Source: Bacillota bacterium (GTDB lineage: Bacteria; Bacillota; DTU030; DUMP01). Taken from it: a stretch of DNA of 60,367 nucleotides. The position numbers and the translations under genes were made by a program. Where the stretch lies: contig JASKKP010000009.1 of the NCBI GenBank assembly GCA_030154105.1, forward strand, positions 1 through 60,367, written 5' to 3'. Positions within the stretch are counted from its first letter, which is position 1. Every line of letters begins with the position of its first letter. Positions 1 through 7,870 of this stretch are shown in pieces. A model generated the notes under the pieces. It had not been told where the DNA came from and searched no databases. It worked only from the letters and a program-made list of their open reading frames with translations.

Positions 1-98
1 CACCTCGCGGCGGACACCCTTGCCTTAAGCTACGGCTACTGCTACCTTCGCCGTTCGGGACTTGCACCCTATAGGCAGCGCCCATGCCGGGCGCACAC
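1..98 (-). mobile_element. 5' end of a class C group II intron (partial)
   Basis: Read on the minus strand, the segment starting at 98 or 96 begins with the group II intron 5' consensus GUGYG (GTGTG or GTGCG). It continues with a short GCCC...GGGC hairpin, a GGG-tgcaagt-CCC hairpin and the stretch AGCAGTAGCCGTAGCTTAAG, all typical of the domain I start of bacterial class C introns. Class C introns are known to insert directly after the stem of Rho-independent terminators, and exactly such a stem lies at 105-132. The intron runs out of the window at position 1, so its reverse transcriptase and 3' end are not seen. The exact first base (98 or 96) is uncertain. Confidence 0.8.
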
Positions 99-100
99 GT

Positions 101-132
101 AAACGACCGCCGGGTGGAGCTACCCGGCGGTC
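101..132 (-). terminator. Rho-independent terminator of the hemerythrin gene, split from its T-tract
   Basis: An 11-bp perfect stem (GACCGCCGGGT, 122-132, with its complement at 105-115) with a 6-base loop lies 18 bases after the stop codon of the gene ending at 150. Only three T residues follow (101-103) before the group II intron begins, so the intron appears to have replaced the rest of the T-tract. Confidence 0.85.
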
Positions 133-149
133 TTCTTTGGGCACCTTGT

Positions 150-1253
150 TTAGTGTTGCCCTGCAGGATTGGGGGTCTTGACCACCAGGACGCTGAAAGC
201 ACTCCCGCTAGCAGCCTTCAGGCCGTGAGGGATGTTCTTAGGGCTAAAGATCAGGTCGCCGGCCTCTACCGCAGCGCTGGCCCCGCCGATGCTTACGGTG
301 CCCCGGCCGGCCTGAACATAAAAGAAAACGTCCACGGGAGTTTCATGGGCTGGCAGTTCCTGATCCGGCTCCAGGAGCACATTGGTTACGGCCACCGACG
401 GCTCTTCCAAAACGCGGCGAATTTTAGGTCCCCGCGGCGAGGTGGTGATGGGTAGATCCTCTAAGCGGATTACTCGAATTCTGCCTTCTTCAGCTTCTTT
501 GCGGGCACCGGCCAGGTACCCCGGAGTAAAGCAGCAGTAGCCGATGGCATCGGCTTCTTCTTTCAGCCGTTCCCAGACTTCTTTTTCCGGAATGGCCTTC
601 AGGGCAGCCGGGTAGAGAATGGTATTCTCCTTAAAGATGTGCTCGCGCAGGTTGAAAATGATGTAATCTGCCGTCTCTTTGAGCTCGCGCTTGAACTCAG
701 CGTAATCAAGGCTGCTTGCCTTCTCCGCCAGTTCCAGCAGATGCTTTTTCTTCGCCCTAAGGGCGTCGTGCTCCAGGCGCATGATCCGCGGCGGACCGGT
801 GATGCCGCGCTTTTCCAGTTCGGGGAAGAGGACGTCTTCTTCCCGCGCATGGTGTTTCTCAGCTTCTACGAGTTCTGTAGCCAGATACTTAAGGCGTTCA
901 AAGTCCTTGTTGCCGGAATCGTAAGCGTAAAGCGCCATAAGGCGTGCCGTAACCTCCTCGAGTTGGGTAAGGAAATTCAGTATCTCCTCATGCTCCGAAA
1001 TTAGAGTATGAATCGGGTGTCCAGGTTGGGTTGCCACCTTGATCCGCTCCAGCTCGTCGCTCAAAGCCTCTATATGGGCCGCGCACAGACCCCGCAGTTC
1101 TTCCGGAGGCGTACCCTCCTCGATCAGCCTTTGTTCCGCCAAGGACAGCTCCACCGGGTCGATGGTGCCGAGCACTTGGCGTACTTCTTCTTTATCCACC
1201 TCGCCCCGGTTGATGCGCTTTAGAAGTTCCGCTAGTTCCTTGATCTGCGCCAC
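150..1253 (-). CDS. DUF438 - hemerythrin (HHE) - cupin protein
   Basis: The protein has three domains. The N-terminal 80 residues resemble DUF438 (SLAEQRLIEEG). A hemerythrin-like four-helix domain follows at about 80-230, with the iron-ligand pattern HPIHTLISEHEEIL, EAEKHHAREEDVLFPELE, RLEHD and NLREHIFKEN. The C-terminal 100 residues form a cupin barrel (PAHETP, GRGTVSIGG, IFSPKNIPHGL). DUF438-HHE proteins usually end in a PAS domain, so the cupin is unusual. The family binds a di-iron site and is tied to NO or oxidative stress and Fe-S repair (ScdA/RIC type). I chose the GTG at 1253 because a strong AAGGAGG lies 8-9 bases upstream; an ATG at 1277 is the alternative. It follows the Rrf2 gene by about 70 bases and is likely cotranscribed. 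Function is inferred from domains. Confidence 0.85.
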   Translation of the reverse strand: MAQIKELAELLKRINRGEVDKEEVRQVLGTIDPVELSLAEQRLIEEGTPPEELRGLCAAHIEALSDELERIKVATQPGHPIHTLISEHEEILNFLTQLEEVTARLMALYAYDSGNKDFERLKYLATELVEAEKHHAREEDVLFPELEKRGITGPPRIMRLEHDALRAKKKHLLELAEKASSLDYAEFKRELKETADYIIFNLREHIFKENTILYPAALKAIPEKEVWERLKEEADAIGYCCFTPGYLAGARKEAEEGRIRVIRLEDLPITTSPRGPKIRRVLEEPSVAVTNVLLEPDQELPAHETPVDVFFYVQAGRGTVSIGGASAAVEAGDLIFSPKNIPHGLKAASGSAFSVLVVKTPNPAGQH

Positions 1254-1325
1254 AATAGGCTCCTCCTTTTTCAGCATCTTCTTTCTTGGCAGGCAAACCC
1301 GGTTCTGGATTCGAGGAATCTCCTC

Positions 1326-1760
1326 TTAGTTTTCGCCTTTTCTCTCTCCTCCGTTCCGCCATTTTCTGTCAACCAGGTCGGCAATGGAATAACTGGCCAA
1401 AATGCCGCTCACAGCCTGTTGGGCTTCCAGCCATACTGGGTACAGCGGACAATTTTCCGTAAGTGGGCAGGGCCGGGCGCTGACGAGGCAGCTCTTGATG
1501 GCCAACCCGCCTTCCGCCAGGTCGATAACATCGGCCACCGTGATACCCTGCGGATTCACCCCCAGCCTGATGCCTCCTTTTGGCCCGCGGCTCGTTTCCA
1601 CCCACCCAGCCCGGCTGAGTTCGGCTACAATCTGCGGGATATATTTCGGTGGAATCCCCTGCCGCTCGGCTACCTCCCGCGACGTCAAGTAGCCGTCGCC
1701 TTGCGACCGGGCGAGTTCAATAAGGACTCTGAGGAAGTACTCGCTTTTGTTGCCGATCAT
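1326..1760 (-). CDS. Rrf2-family Fe-S transcriptional regulator (NsrR/IscR-like)
   Basis: The N-terminal winged helix is typical of Rrf2 (YLTSREVAERQGIPPKYIPQI, then RGPKGGIRLG in the wing). Three cysteines follow in the pattern C-x6-C-x5-C (CLVSARPCPLTENC), matching the cluster loop of IscR, NsrR and RirA, so the protein is expected to carry an Fe-S cluster and sense NO, oxidation or iron. At 144 residues it is full length. ATG at 1760 is preceded by GGAGCG at good spacing; a TTG sits one codon upstream. Its linkage to a downstream hemerythrin gene favours NO or oxygen sensing, but NsrR cannot be told from other subtypes on sequence alone. Confidence 0.88.
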   Translation of the reverse strand: MIGNKSEYFLRVLIELARSQGDGYLTSREVAERQGIPPKYIPQIVAELSRAGWVETSRGPKGGIRLGVNPQGITVADVIDLAEGGLAIKSCLVSARPCPLTENCPLYPVWLEAQQAVSGILASYSIADLVDRKWRNGGERKGEN

Positions 1761-1783
1761 CAATCTCGCTCCTGCATCTATAA

Positions 1784-1804
1784 ATTACTAGGTCGGTTAG
1801 TTAT
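1784..1804 (-). promoter_or_regulatory. Possible Rrf2 operator
   Basis: An imperfect inverted repeat, ATAACTA-N7-TAGTAAT on the minus strand, begins next to the -10 box of the rrf2 promoter. The size, position and AT-rich dyad character fit an autoregulatory Rrf2-type site. No binding evidence exists, so this is an inference. Confidence 0.35.
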
Positions 1805-1832
1805 ATTATACTCCAGCATCTGCCTTTGTCAA
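1805..1832 (-). promoter_or_regulatory. Sigma-A promoter of the rrf2-hemerythrin operon
   Basis: Minus-strand TTGACA (1827-1832) and TATAAT (1805-1810) are separated by 16 bases, a consensus housekeeping promoter. Transcription would begin near 1797, about 40 bases before the Rrf2 start codon. Confidence 0.8.
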
Positions 1833-1972
1833 TACGCCCGGTACCAAACGGCATAGATGAACATGCCGGGCAAGGAAAGAGCCGGGAGCGATCTGAACGC
1901 GCGTACCATTTTAAGCGCCGCAGGTTCCCCTATCGTTTTTACGCTCAGGGCCAAGGCGGAGATGCCCTTCCC

Positions 1973-2278
1973 CTACGGCAGGCGGCCGAGCATCTGCCGA
2001 ACTGCCGGTATGGCCTGCCAGAGAACGCCGGCGCCCATGGCGATGAAGAGGAGGCCGGCTGCTACCTGCAGATAGTGCACCGGCACATAGCGTGTGATGA
2101 GATCTCCGAAAAAGGCGCCCAGGAAAGTGACGAGGACAAGGGCCACCGAGGCCCCAAAAAAGATAGGCCATGGTGCGTGGTGCTGGGTGGCCAGAGTAAA
2201 AACTGCCAGCTGCGTCTTGTCCCCCAGCTCCGCCAAGAAAAGGAGTGAAAAGGCGAGGCCGAAGAGCTTCCAGTTCAT
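1973..2278 (-). CDS. GDT1/TMEM165 (UPF0016) family manganese exporter, half-size
   Basis: This 101-residue hydrophobic protein carries one copy of the family signature E-x-G-D-K-T (AELGDKTQLAVFTLA) and a helix pair around GAFFGDLITRYVP. Full-length members have two such halves; half-size ones are thought to work as dimers. Known members (MneA/MntX, yeast Gdt1) move Mn2+ or Ca2+ across membranes. The gene sits directly behind a yybP-ykoY manganese riboswitch, which strongly supports Mn2+ export. ATG at 2278 starts at the family-typical MNWK; an upstream in-frame start at 2299 would extend into the terminator trailer. Confidence 0.88.
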   Translation of the reverse strand: MNWKLFGLAFSLLFLAELGDKTQLAVFTLATQHHAPWPIFFGASVALVLVTFLGAFFGDLITRYVPVHYLQVAAGLLFIAMGAGVLWQAIPAVRQMLGRLP

Positions 2279-2297
2279 CCTTTTCTTCCCCCCTAAC

Positions 2298-2344
2298 AAA
2301 AACGACCTTTGTTCAGCCGCTGCTCTGCGACCGCAACAAAGGTC
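2298..2344 (-). terminator. Riboswitch-controlled intrinsic terminator
   Basis: The 10-bp perfect stem GACCTTTGTT/AACAAAGGTC, followed by GTTTTTG on the minus strand, ends the leader 20 bases before the exporter gene. Its 5' arm (2335-2344) is shared with the closing helix of the aptamer. Folding of the Mn2+-bound aptamer would therefore block the terminator and allow expression. Confidence 0.88.
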
Positions 2345-2445
2345 TGGCTCCCAAGGCTAGGCCTTGTCCACCAGGCGGGTACTTCGCCGTACCAGCATGT
2401 CGCCCTGGTGGGGCAGATTGCTCTGCGAGCTACTCCCCTTTGGTG
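2338..2445 (-). ncRNA. yybP-ykoY manganese riboswitch
   Basis: On the minus strand the RNA begins with the hallmark AAAGGGGAGTAGC and ends with AGACCTTTG, which pair as the P1 region. Between them lie the characteristic GACATGCTGG and an inner hairpin. This layout matches the described yybP-ykoY aptamers that sense Mn2+. It precedes a GDT1-type exporter, a known partner of this class. Confidence 0.9.
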
Positions 2446-2467
2446 AGAGTATGCGTTGTCTAGGCTA

Positions 2468-2497
2468 AGTTTAGCACCGATTGCTGGAAGAAGTCAA
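2468..2497 (-). promoter_or_regulatory. Promoter of the manganese riboswitch transcript
   Basis: Minus-strand TTGACT (2492-2497) and TAAACT (2468-2473) are 18 bases apart. The inferred start is about 15-20 bases upstream of the first aptamer helix. Confidence 0.6.
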
Positions 2498-2520
2498 TAT
2501 TTTTAGCGCTCGCTTCCACT

Positions 2521-2934
2521 CTATTTCCTTTCGCCTTCCGCTTCGTCCAAGGCCCAGTTGGCCAAGGCATCGGCGCGGGCGTTTTCTTTGCGCGGAACGT
2601 GGGTGATGGAAAAACTGGAAAAGCTCTTGAGCTTTTCCATAACCGCTGCGTAAAGCGGTACGAGGTTGGGATGGCGGACACGGTACTCGCCGTTTACCTG
2701 CCGTACCAGAAGTTCCGAATCGGCAAGAACCTCCACGCTGTCGGCGCCCAGGCGCCGGGCCTCCTCCAGCGCCCGCATGAGGGCCCGGTATTCGGCCACG
2801 TTGTTGGTGGCCTCCCCGATGTACTCGCCCAGCTCGGCCAGCGTAGTCCCATCCTCCGCCCGAATGACGATCCCAATCCCCGCCGGGCCGGGGTTTCCGC
2901 GCGCGGCTCCATCGGTGTGTAGGATAAGCTTCAT
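2521..2934 (-). CDS. Ribonuclease HI family protein
   Basis: The 137-residue protein has the RNase H acidic residues in order: Asp in HTDGAARGNPG, Glu in NNVAEYRAL, Asp in LADSELL and a C-terminal Asp in ARADALAN. These coordinate the two metal ions that cleave the RNA strand of RNA-DNA hybrids. It resembles the shorter, archaeal/Firmicute type RnhA without the basic protrusion of E. coli RNase HI. The ATG is preceded by GGGGGAGAGC, and the gene starts 13 bases after the Nif3 stop codon, so they are probably cotranscribed. Confidence 0.92.
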   Translation of the reverse strand: MKLILHTDGAARGNPGPAGIGIVIRAEDGTTLAELGEYIGEATNNVAEYRALMRALEEARRLGADSVEVLADSELLVRQVNGEYRVRHPNLVPLYAAVMEKLKSFSSFSITHVPRKENARADALANWALDEAEGERK

Positions 2935-2946
2935 GCGCTCTCCCCC

Positions 2947-4056
2947 TCAAACGTACCGCCTATCCGGCGGAGCCACGTAGGCCGTCACCTCTACTTCCTC
3001 CCCGGCCAGCTTTTCCGTGATGTATTCGGCCAAGGCGGTTACCATTGGATTTTCTGTGCCGGCGTGTCCCGCATCGATAACGGCCAGCCCGCTCAGCCCG
3101 GCAGCCTGCGCGTCGTGGTACTTCACATCCCCCGTCACGAGCACATCGGCACCTACGGCCCGGGCTCGGCCGATCAAAGAAGCACCGCTCCCTCCGCAAA
3201 CGGCCACTTTCCGCACCGGGCGCTCCTCCTCGCCCGCATACCAAACGGCAGGCAGGCCCAAGGCCTCCTTGACCAGTTGGGCGAACCGCACCAGAGGCAG
3301 CGCCTCTTTCAGCTCCCCGACGCGCCCTAAACCCAAAGCCCGCCCTTCGCGGGCCAGGGGATACACGTCGTAGGCGACTTCCTCGTAGGGGTGGGCTTTA
3401 AGCATACGGCTTATCGCCTCGCCCAGGCGTGGGGCGGGAACGATTGTCTCCAGGCGGATTTCCCGCACGCGTTCGAGAACGCCCGGCCGGCCGATGTAAG
3501 GGTGCGTTCCTGCGGCGGGAAGAAAAGTGCCGGTACCTTCTACCTGAAAGCTGCAGTGGCTGTAGTTGCCGATCCAGCCGGCGCCGGCCGCCGCCAGAGC
3601 CTGATGCACGGCGTCCACATGTTCCGGGGGAACAAAGGTTACGATCTTGTATAGCTTCTCCGCCTCCCGCGGTGCCAGCACCTCCACCTTATCCAGCCCC
3701 AGCCGCCGGGCCAGAACGTCGGAGGTTCCACCGGGAGCCACATCGAGGTTTGTGTGGGCGCTGTAGACGGCAACGCCCGCCTTAAGAAAGGCGGCCGCCA
3801 GGGCCTCTTCCGGAAGGTCCAGGCGCAGGTGCTTGAGCGGGCGAAAGAAAAGGGGGTGGTGCGTAACAAGAAGCTCCGCCTTCAGCTCTTTCGCCTTCTC
3901 TAGGGTGTCCGGCCCTGGATCGAGGCTAACCAGAACCCTATTCACGCGGCACGCCGGGTCCCCCAGCTGCCAACCGGGGTTATCCCACTCTTCTGCCAGG
4001 CTCCGTGGCGCCAGTTCCTCAATGATGCCCGCTACTCGGGCTGCGCTAACCGACAT
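2947..4056 (-). CDS. Nif3/YqfO family dinuclear metal protein
   Basis: This 369-residue protein has the conserved Nif3 metal ligands: His-His in THHPLFFRPLK, SAHTNLD near 100, and the C-terminal DAGHAGTEN. Its length and a central stretch at about 130-230 (KIVTFVPPEHVDAVHQAL) show the PII/CutA-like domain inserted between the two Nif3 halves in the Bacillus YqfO type. The family is often labelled GTP cyclohydrolase I type 2, but its true reaction is unsettled. The gene overlaps the end of trmK by 25 bases, the order yqfN-yqfO seen in B. subtilis. Confidence 0.92.
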   Translation of the reverse strand: MSVSAARVAGIIEELAPRSLAEEWDNPGWQLGDPACRVNRVLVSLDPGPDTLEKAKELKAELLVTHHPLFFRPLKHLRLDLPEEALAAAFLKAGVAVYSAHTNLDVAPGGTSDVLARRLGLDKVEVLAPREAEKLYKIVTFVPPEHVDAVHQALAAAGAGWIGNYSHCSFQVEGTGTFLPAAGTHPYIGRPGVLERVREIRLETIVPAPRLGEAISRMLKAHPYEEVAYDVYPLAREGRALGLGRVGELKEALPLVRFAQLVKEALGLPAVWYAGEEERPVRKVAVCGGSGASLIGRARAVGADVLVTGDVKYHDAQAAGLSGLAVIDAGHAGTENPMVTALAEYITEKLAGEEVEVTAYVAPPDRRYV

Positions 4057-4712
4057 GCAATTAGCTCCTCCCAGGCTCGTATGCGTTCTTCGGCGAGGTG
4101 GGCCCGCGCCCGTCCGGCTTCTCCTCGGGCCCTTCGCGCCTGTTCCCAGATTTGCCGTTCCCGGGCGATCCGCGCCTTAACGTACGGCACAAGAAGCGGG
4201 TCCGGGCGGGCCACCAAAAGCGGTCCTATCTCCAGGATGGGCTCAGGATAGGCAGGCATGGTGCCGGGGACGGCAGCCATGAGGACGTAAAAGCGTTTCC
4301 CCTCGCTGACTAGTGCCTCGTCCTGCAGGCGGAACCCCAGCGCAGCCAGCCTGCGCCGCAGCTCTGCCGGGTCCCGCATGGGCTGAAGAAGAATTAGCTT
4401 GGCGGCAGTCGCCACCTCTTTTCCTCCGGCCAGAATATCGGCTATGGTAAGGCCGCCGAGGCCGGCGATAATTAGGACGTCCGCCTCGCCCGGAGCCAGT
4501 ATGCTCAGCCCCGGGCCCAGGCGAACATCGATCTTAACGCTCAGCCCCGCCGCGGCCACCGCCCGTCGCGCCTTGGCATAAGAGCCGGGGCTTACGTCGC
4601 CGGCGATGGCCCGGGGGACGCGCCCGCTGCCCACGAGGTAAATGGGCAGCAGGGCATGATCGGTGCCGATATCGGCCACTACCTGCCGCGGCGGAACCAT
4701 AGCCGCGAGCAC
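4032..4712 (-). CDS. trmK: tRNA (adenine22-N1)-methyltransferase TrmK
   Basis: A SAM-binding Rossmann domain opens with VADIGTDHALLPIYL, followed by AIAGDVSPGS and the family-specific IIAGLGGLTIADIL. The C-terminal 60 residues form a charged coiled coil (RARGEAGRARAHLAEERIRAWEEL), as in B. subtilis TrmK (YqfN), which makes m1A22 in tRNA. The GTG at 4712 gives a slightly short N-terminus. Homologues usually carry another 10 residues like LPPRLQVLAAM, and that frame is open up to a CTG, but no ATG, GTG or TTG is present upstream. The gene lies after sigA, separated by a terminator hairpin. Confidence 0.9.
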   Translation of the reverse strand: MLAAMVPPRQVVADIGTDHALLPIYLVGSGRVPRAIAGDVSPGSYAKARRAVAAAGLSVKIDVRLGPGLSILAPGEADVLIIAGLGGLTIADILAGGKEVATAAKLILLQPMRDPAELRRRLAALGFRLQDEALVSEGKRFYVLMAAVPGTMPAYPEPILEIGPLLVARPDPLLVPYVKARIARERQIWEQARRARGEAGRARAHLAEERIRAWEELIACRLAQPE

Positions 4713-4740
4713 CTGCAGGCGTGGCGGCAGGTTAGGCAGG

Positions 4741-4773
4741 GTTAAAACACAAGGCAGGATCGTTTCACCTGCC
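4741..4773 (-). terminator. Terminator after sigA
   Basis: A GGCAGG/CCTGCC stem starts at the base after the sigA stop codon and is followed on the minus strand by TTGTGTTTT. The 6-bp stem is short, so termination may be partial and allow some read-through into trmK. Confidence 0.6.
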
Positions 4774-5856
4774 TTAGTCGAGGAAGTCTTTGAGCCGCTT
4801 GCTGCGGCTCGGGTGGCGCAGCTTGCGCAGCGCCTTAGCTTCGATTTGGCGGATACGCTCGCGCGTGACGCCGAACGTTTGGCCGACCTCTTCCAGGGTG
4901 CGGGCCCGGCCGTCCTCCAGGCCGAACCTGAGCCGAAGCACTTTCTTTTCCCGCGGTGTCAGCGTCTCCAGTACCTCTTCCAACTGCTCCCTGAGGAGCG
5001 AGAAAGACGCTGCATCGGCCGGTGAAGGTGCTTCTTGGTCCTCGATGAAGTCGCCCAGGTGGCTGTCTTCTTCCTCACCGATGGGCGTTTCCAGCGACAC
5101 CGGCTCTTGGGCGATCTTCATAATTTCGCGCACCCGGTCGACGCCTATACCCATCTCCTCGGCTATCTCTTCCGGCAGGGGGTCGCGCCCCAGCTCCTGC
5201 AGAAGTTGTCTCTGTACCCGCACCAGGCGGTTGATGGTTTCCACCATGTGCACCGGGATGCGGATGGTACGCGCCTGATCAGCGATGGCGCGCGTGATGG
5301 CCTGGCGGATCCACCAGGTAGCGTAGGTGCTGAACTTGTAGCCTTTGCGGTAGTCGAACTTTTCGACGGCCTTGAGAAGGCCGAGGTTGCCTTCCTGGAT
5401 GAGGTCCAGAAACAGCATGCCGCGCCCGACGTACCTTTTAGCGATGCTCACCACCAGCCTCAGGTTGGCCTCGGCCAACCGCCTTTTGGCTTCCAGGTCG
5501 CCCTTCTCGATGCGCTTGGCGAGCTCGATTTCTTCCTCTGGGGTAAGAAGTGGCACGCGCCCGATTTCCTTGAGATACATGCGCACCGGATCGTCGATGG
5601 CCACGCCTTCGGGCACGGTGAGGTCAAGGTCTTCCGGCACCGGCTCAGCCAAAGGTTCAGGAGGGCCACCCTCGTCCACTACCTCGATCCCTGCTTCGGC
5701 CAAAGCTGCGTAGATGCGGTCTATCTGATCGGCATCGAGCTCCACATTCTGCAGGGCATCCATGATTTCGGTGTAGGTGAGGCTGCCGCGCTTTTTGCCT
5801 TTCTTCAGAAGCTCAGCGAAGCCCTCGATGGCTGGGAGATCATCCTTTTTGGGCAC
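4774..5856 (-). CDS. sigA: RNA polymerase primary sigma factor SigA (RpoD)
   Basis: All sigma-70 regions are present. A short region 1.1 lies at 5-80, and region 1.2 contains [12 protein letters not shown]. Region 2 holds [19 protein letters not shown] and [17 protein letters not shown] for -10 recognition. Region 3 holds IRIPVHM and DRVREIMK. The C-terminal region 4 has the -35-binding helix-turn-helix ([20 protein letters not shown]). At 360 residues it matches Firmicute SigA. The N-terminus overlaps the dnaG end by 17 bases, giving the classic dnaG-sigA macromolecular-synthesis operon. Confidence 0.98.
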   Translation of the reverse strand: MPKKDDLPAIEGFAELLKKGKKRGSLTYTEIMDALQNVELDADQIDRIYAALAEAGIEVVDEGGPPEPLAEPVPEDLDLTVPEGVAIDDPVRMYLKEIGRVPLLTPEEEIELAKRIEKGDLEAKRRLAEANLRLVVSIAKRYVGRGMLFLDLIQEGNLGLLKAVEKFDYRKGYKFSTYATWWIRQAITRAIADQARTIRIPVHMVETINRLVRVQRQLLQELGRDPLPEEIAEEMGIGVDRVREIMKIAQEPVSLETPIGEEEDSHLGDFIEDQEAPSPADAASFSLLREQLEEVLETLTPREKKVLRLRFGLEDGRARTLEEVGQTFGVTRERIRQIEAKALRKLRHPSRSKRLKDFLD

Positions 5857-7714
5857 GTCTTGTCCCCCCTTCCTTCCGGCCGTCTGTGGGGATAGTCAAT
5901 TGGGCTGCCTGTTTCAAACGGTTGGCTTCACGATGAAGATCATTTAGCCTACGTATTAGATTCGCGCTCGCTTCGTTTTTCCCTTCTCTGTTAAGAGAAA
6001 TTATTTCTTTCTTCAACCGCTCGATTTCCTCTTCCACCCAAAGCCGCCTAAGAAGGCGCAGGTAGTCGGCCAAGAGTTTATCTACAGCCTCCGAGGGCAC
6101 GTCCTCGCGCACCGCGAGCTCAGCCAAGCATTCGCGGGCTCCCTGGTCCGGCAGGCGCTCGCTGAGGGTAGGAAGCGAGAATTCTTGTTCGCCTTCCTGA
6201 AAAAGCTCGAGCAGAGTTCTCAGAAGAACCGCCTGCGGCAGGTTACCCAGCTTCTCCGGCGCGATTTCAGCGGCAATTTGCGCGCGGGTTTGGGGGCAAA
6301 AAATAAACAATTGACTCAGCCTCATAAGCGCTTCGGCTTCGGCCCGCCGCGGCGCCGGTACCAGGAAAGAGACAGCCGGGCCTTTGTTGGCCCGTTCCGG
6401 CCTTTTTCCTCTTTCTACCCCGCCGCTACGCCGTATTTCCGCGGCCAGCGCTTCTACCCTAAGTCCCAGATCCTGGGCCACCCTTCTGGTATACTCTTCC
6501 CTTTCTACCGCGCTCTCTATACCTGCCAGCACTGGAACCATCTCCCGCGCAATAGCCACGCGCCCCTCCAGGGTCTCTTTCCCATGCTTGGCGACCAGCC
6601 GCTGGTAATGGTAATCCGGGAGCGGCAGGGCGCCTTCCACCAGGGCGGCGAAGGCCTCCCGCCCCTCCGTGTGCAGGAACTCGTCCGGGTCCTTACCCAC
6701 CGGAACCTGGAGAACCCGTACCCGGCACCCCGCCGCTCGGGTAAGCTCCAACCCGCGTACTGTGGCCGCCTGTCCGGCAGCATCGGCATCGTAGCCGATG
6801 AACACTTCCGTGCTGAAGCGTTTCAAAAGGTCCACCTGTTCACGCGTCAGGGCCGTACCTAAGGAAGCCACCGTCCAGGTAAAGCCAAACTGGTGGCAGG
6901 TAACGGCGTCCAGGTACCCTTCGACGACCAACACGCGGTTTTCCTTTTCGATACTGGCGCGCGCCCGGTCGAGGGCGTACAGGGTGCGGCCCTTGCTATA
7001 AATGGGGGTTTCAGGAGAGTTAAGGTACTTGGGCTCACCGTTGCCCAGCACCCGTCCGCCGAAGGCAATGACGCGCCCGCGCAGGTCGCGGATGGGAAAC
7101 ATAAGGCGGTCGCGAAAACGATCGTACGCGCCATTTCCTTGCTGGCGCGCTACCGCCAAGCCTGCCCGCACGGCAGTTTGCGGAGGAATCCCCCGCTTCT
7201 CAAGATAAGAAAGCAGCCCGTCCCAGCGGGCCGGTGCGTAGCCCAGGCCGAAATCCTCCACCTGCGCCGGGGCAATCCCACGCCGTTCCAGGTACCGCCG
7301 GGCCGCCTCTCCATCCGGCCGGTTAAGTTCTGCGCGGAAGTATTCTAAAGCCAGCGCGTTGGCGTAATACAGTTCCTCCCGTTCACGCCAGCGCTCTTCA
7401 TCTTCCTTCGTCCGGGCCGGCAGGGGAAGATGGGCGCGCTCGGCCAGAAGGCGGACGGCTTCGGGAAAATCCACCCTTTCCCGCTGCTTAATGAACTCAA
7501 TAACGTCTCCGCCCGCGTTACAGCCGAAACAGTAGAACATCTGCTTTCCCCGGTTTACCGTAAAGGACGGGGTATCTTCATTATGAAAGGGGCACAGCCC
7601 GACGTAGTTTTGGCCGACCTTTTTTAGACGGACATAGTCGCTTACCACGTCCACGATGTCGCTGGCCGCCCGAACAGCCGCGATGAAATCTGGAGGAAAA
7701 ACCCTTCCGGTCAT
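5840..7714 (-). CDS. dnaG: DNA primase DnaG
   Basis: The protein synthesises RNA primers at the replication fork. The N-terminal zinc ribbon has [15 protein letters not shown] and FYCFGC (residues 40-65, CHCC). The TOPRIM core includes VVEGYLDAV with the catalytic Glu and the metal-binding IGYDADAAG. The C-terminal 150 residues, rich in heptads, correspond to the helicase-binding domain. At 624 residues it is of usual length. It is the first gene of the dnaG-sigA pair; no convincing promoter was found in the 155 bases upstream. Confidence 0.98.
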   Translation of the reverse strand: MTGRVFPPDFIAAVRAASDIVDVVSDYVRLKKVGQNYVGLCPFHNEDTPSFTVNRGKQMFYCFGCNAGGDVIEFIKQRERVDFPEAVRLLAERAHLPLPARTKEDEERWREREELYYANALALEYFRAELNRPDGEAARRYLERRGIAPAQVEDFGLGYAPARWDGLLSYLEKRGIPPQTAVRAGLAVARQQGNGAYDRFRDRLMFPIRDLRGRVIAFGGRVLGNGEPKYLNSPETPIYSKGRTLYALDRARASIEKENRVLVVEGYLDAVTCHQFGFTWTVASLGTALTREQVDLLKRFSTEVFIGYDADAAGQAATVRGLELTRAAGCRVRVLQVPVGKDPDEFLHTEGREAFAALVEGALPLPDYHYQRLVAKHGKETLEGRVAIAREMVPVLAGIESAVEREEYTRRVAQDLGLRVEALAAEIRRSGGVERGKRPERANKGPAVSFLVPAPRRAEAEALMRLSQLFIFCPQTRAQIAAEIAPEKLGNLPQAVLLRTLLELFQEGEQEFSLPTLSERLPDQGARECLAELAVREDVPSEAVDKLLADYLRLLRRLWVEEEIERLKKEIISLNREGKNEASANLIRRLNDLHREANRLKQAAQLTIPTDGRKEGGTRRAQKG

Positions 7715-7870
7715 TTCTCCTTCCCCCCACTTGCCCTGAATACTTTTCGTCAGGGATGAACAATTTCCTGCTTGCCCTAACGAAAAAGCGCGGGTCGGCC
7801 GCAGGGGAAGGGGCAGATGAGGAAGGTGTTCTTCGCCACTACGAGTATTTCCAAACGCTGGGAAAATATG
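7715..7870. other. Intergenic gap before dnaG
   Basis: This 156-base gap carries a candidate TTGTTC/TATTCA pair on the minus strand with poor spacing. I see no clear promoter, terminator or small gene here. Confidence 0.4.

Noticed and set aside
1829-1972. In-frame open stretch of 48 codons after the GDT1 stop codon
   Set aside because: It reads through into the rrf2 promoter, has no start codon with ribosome site and no recognised similarity; the exporter ends normally for a half-size member.
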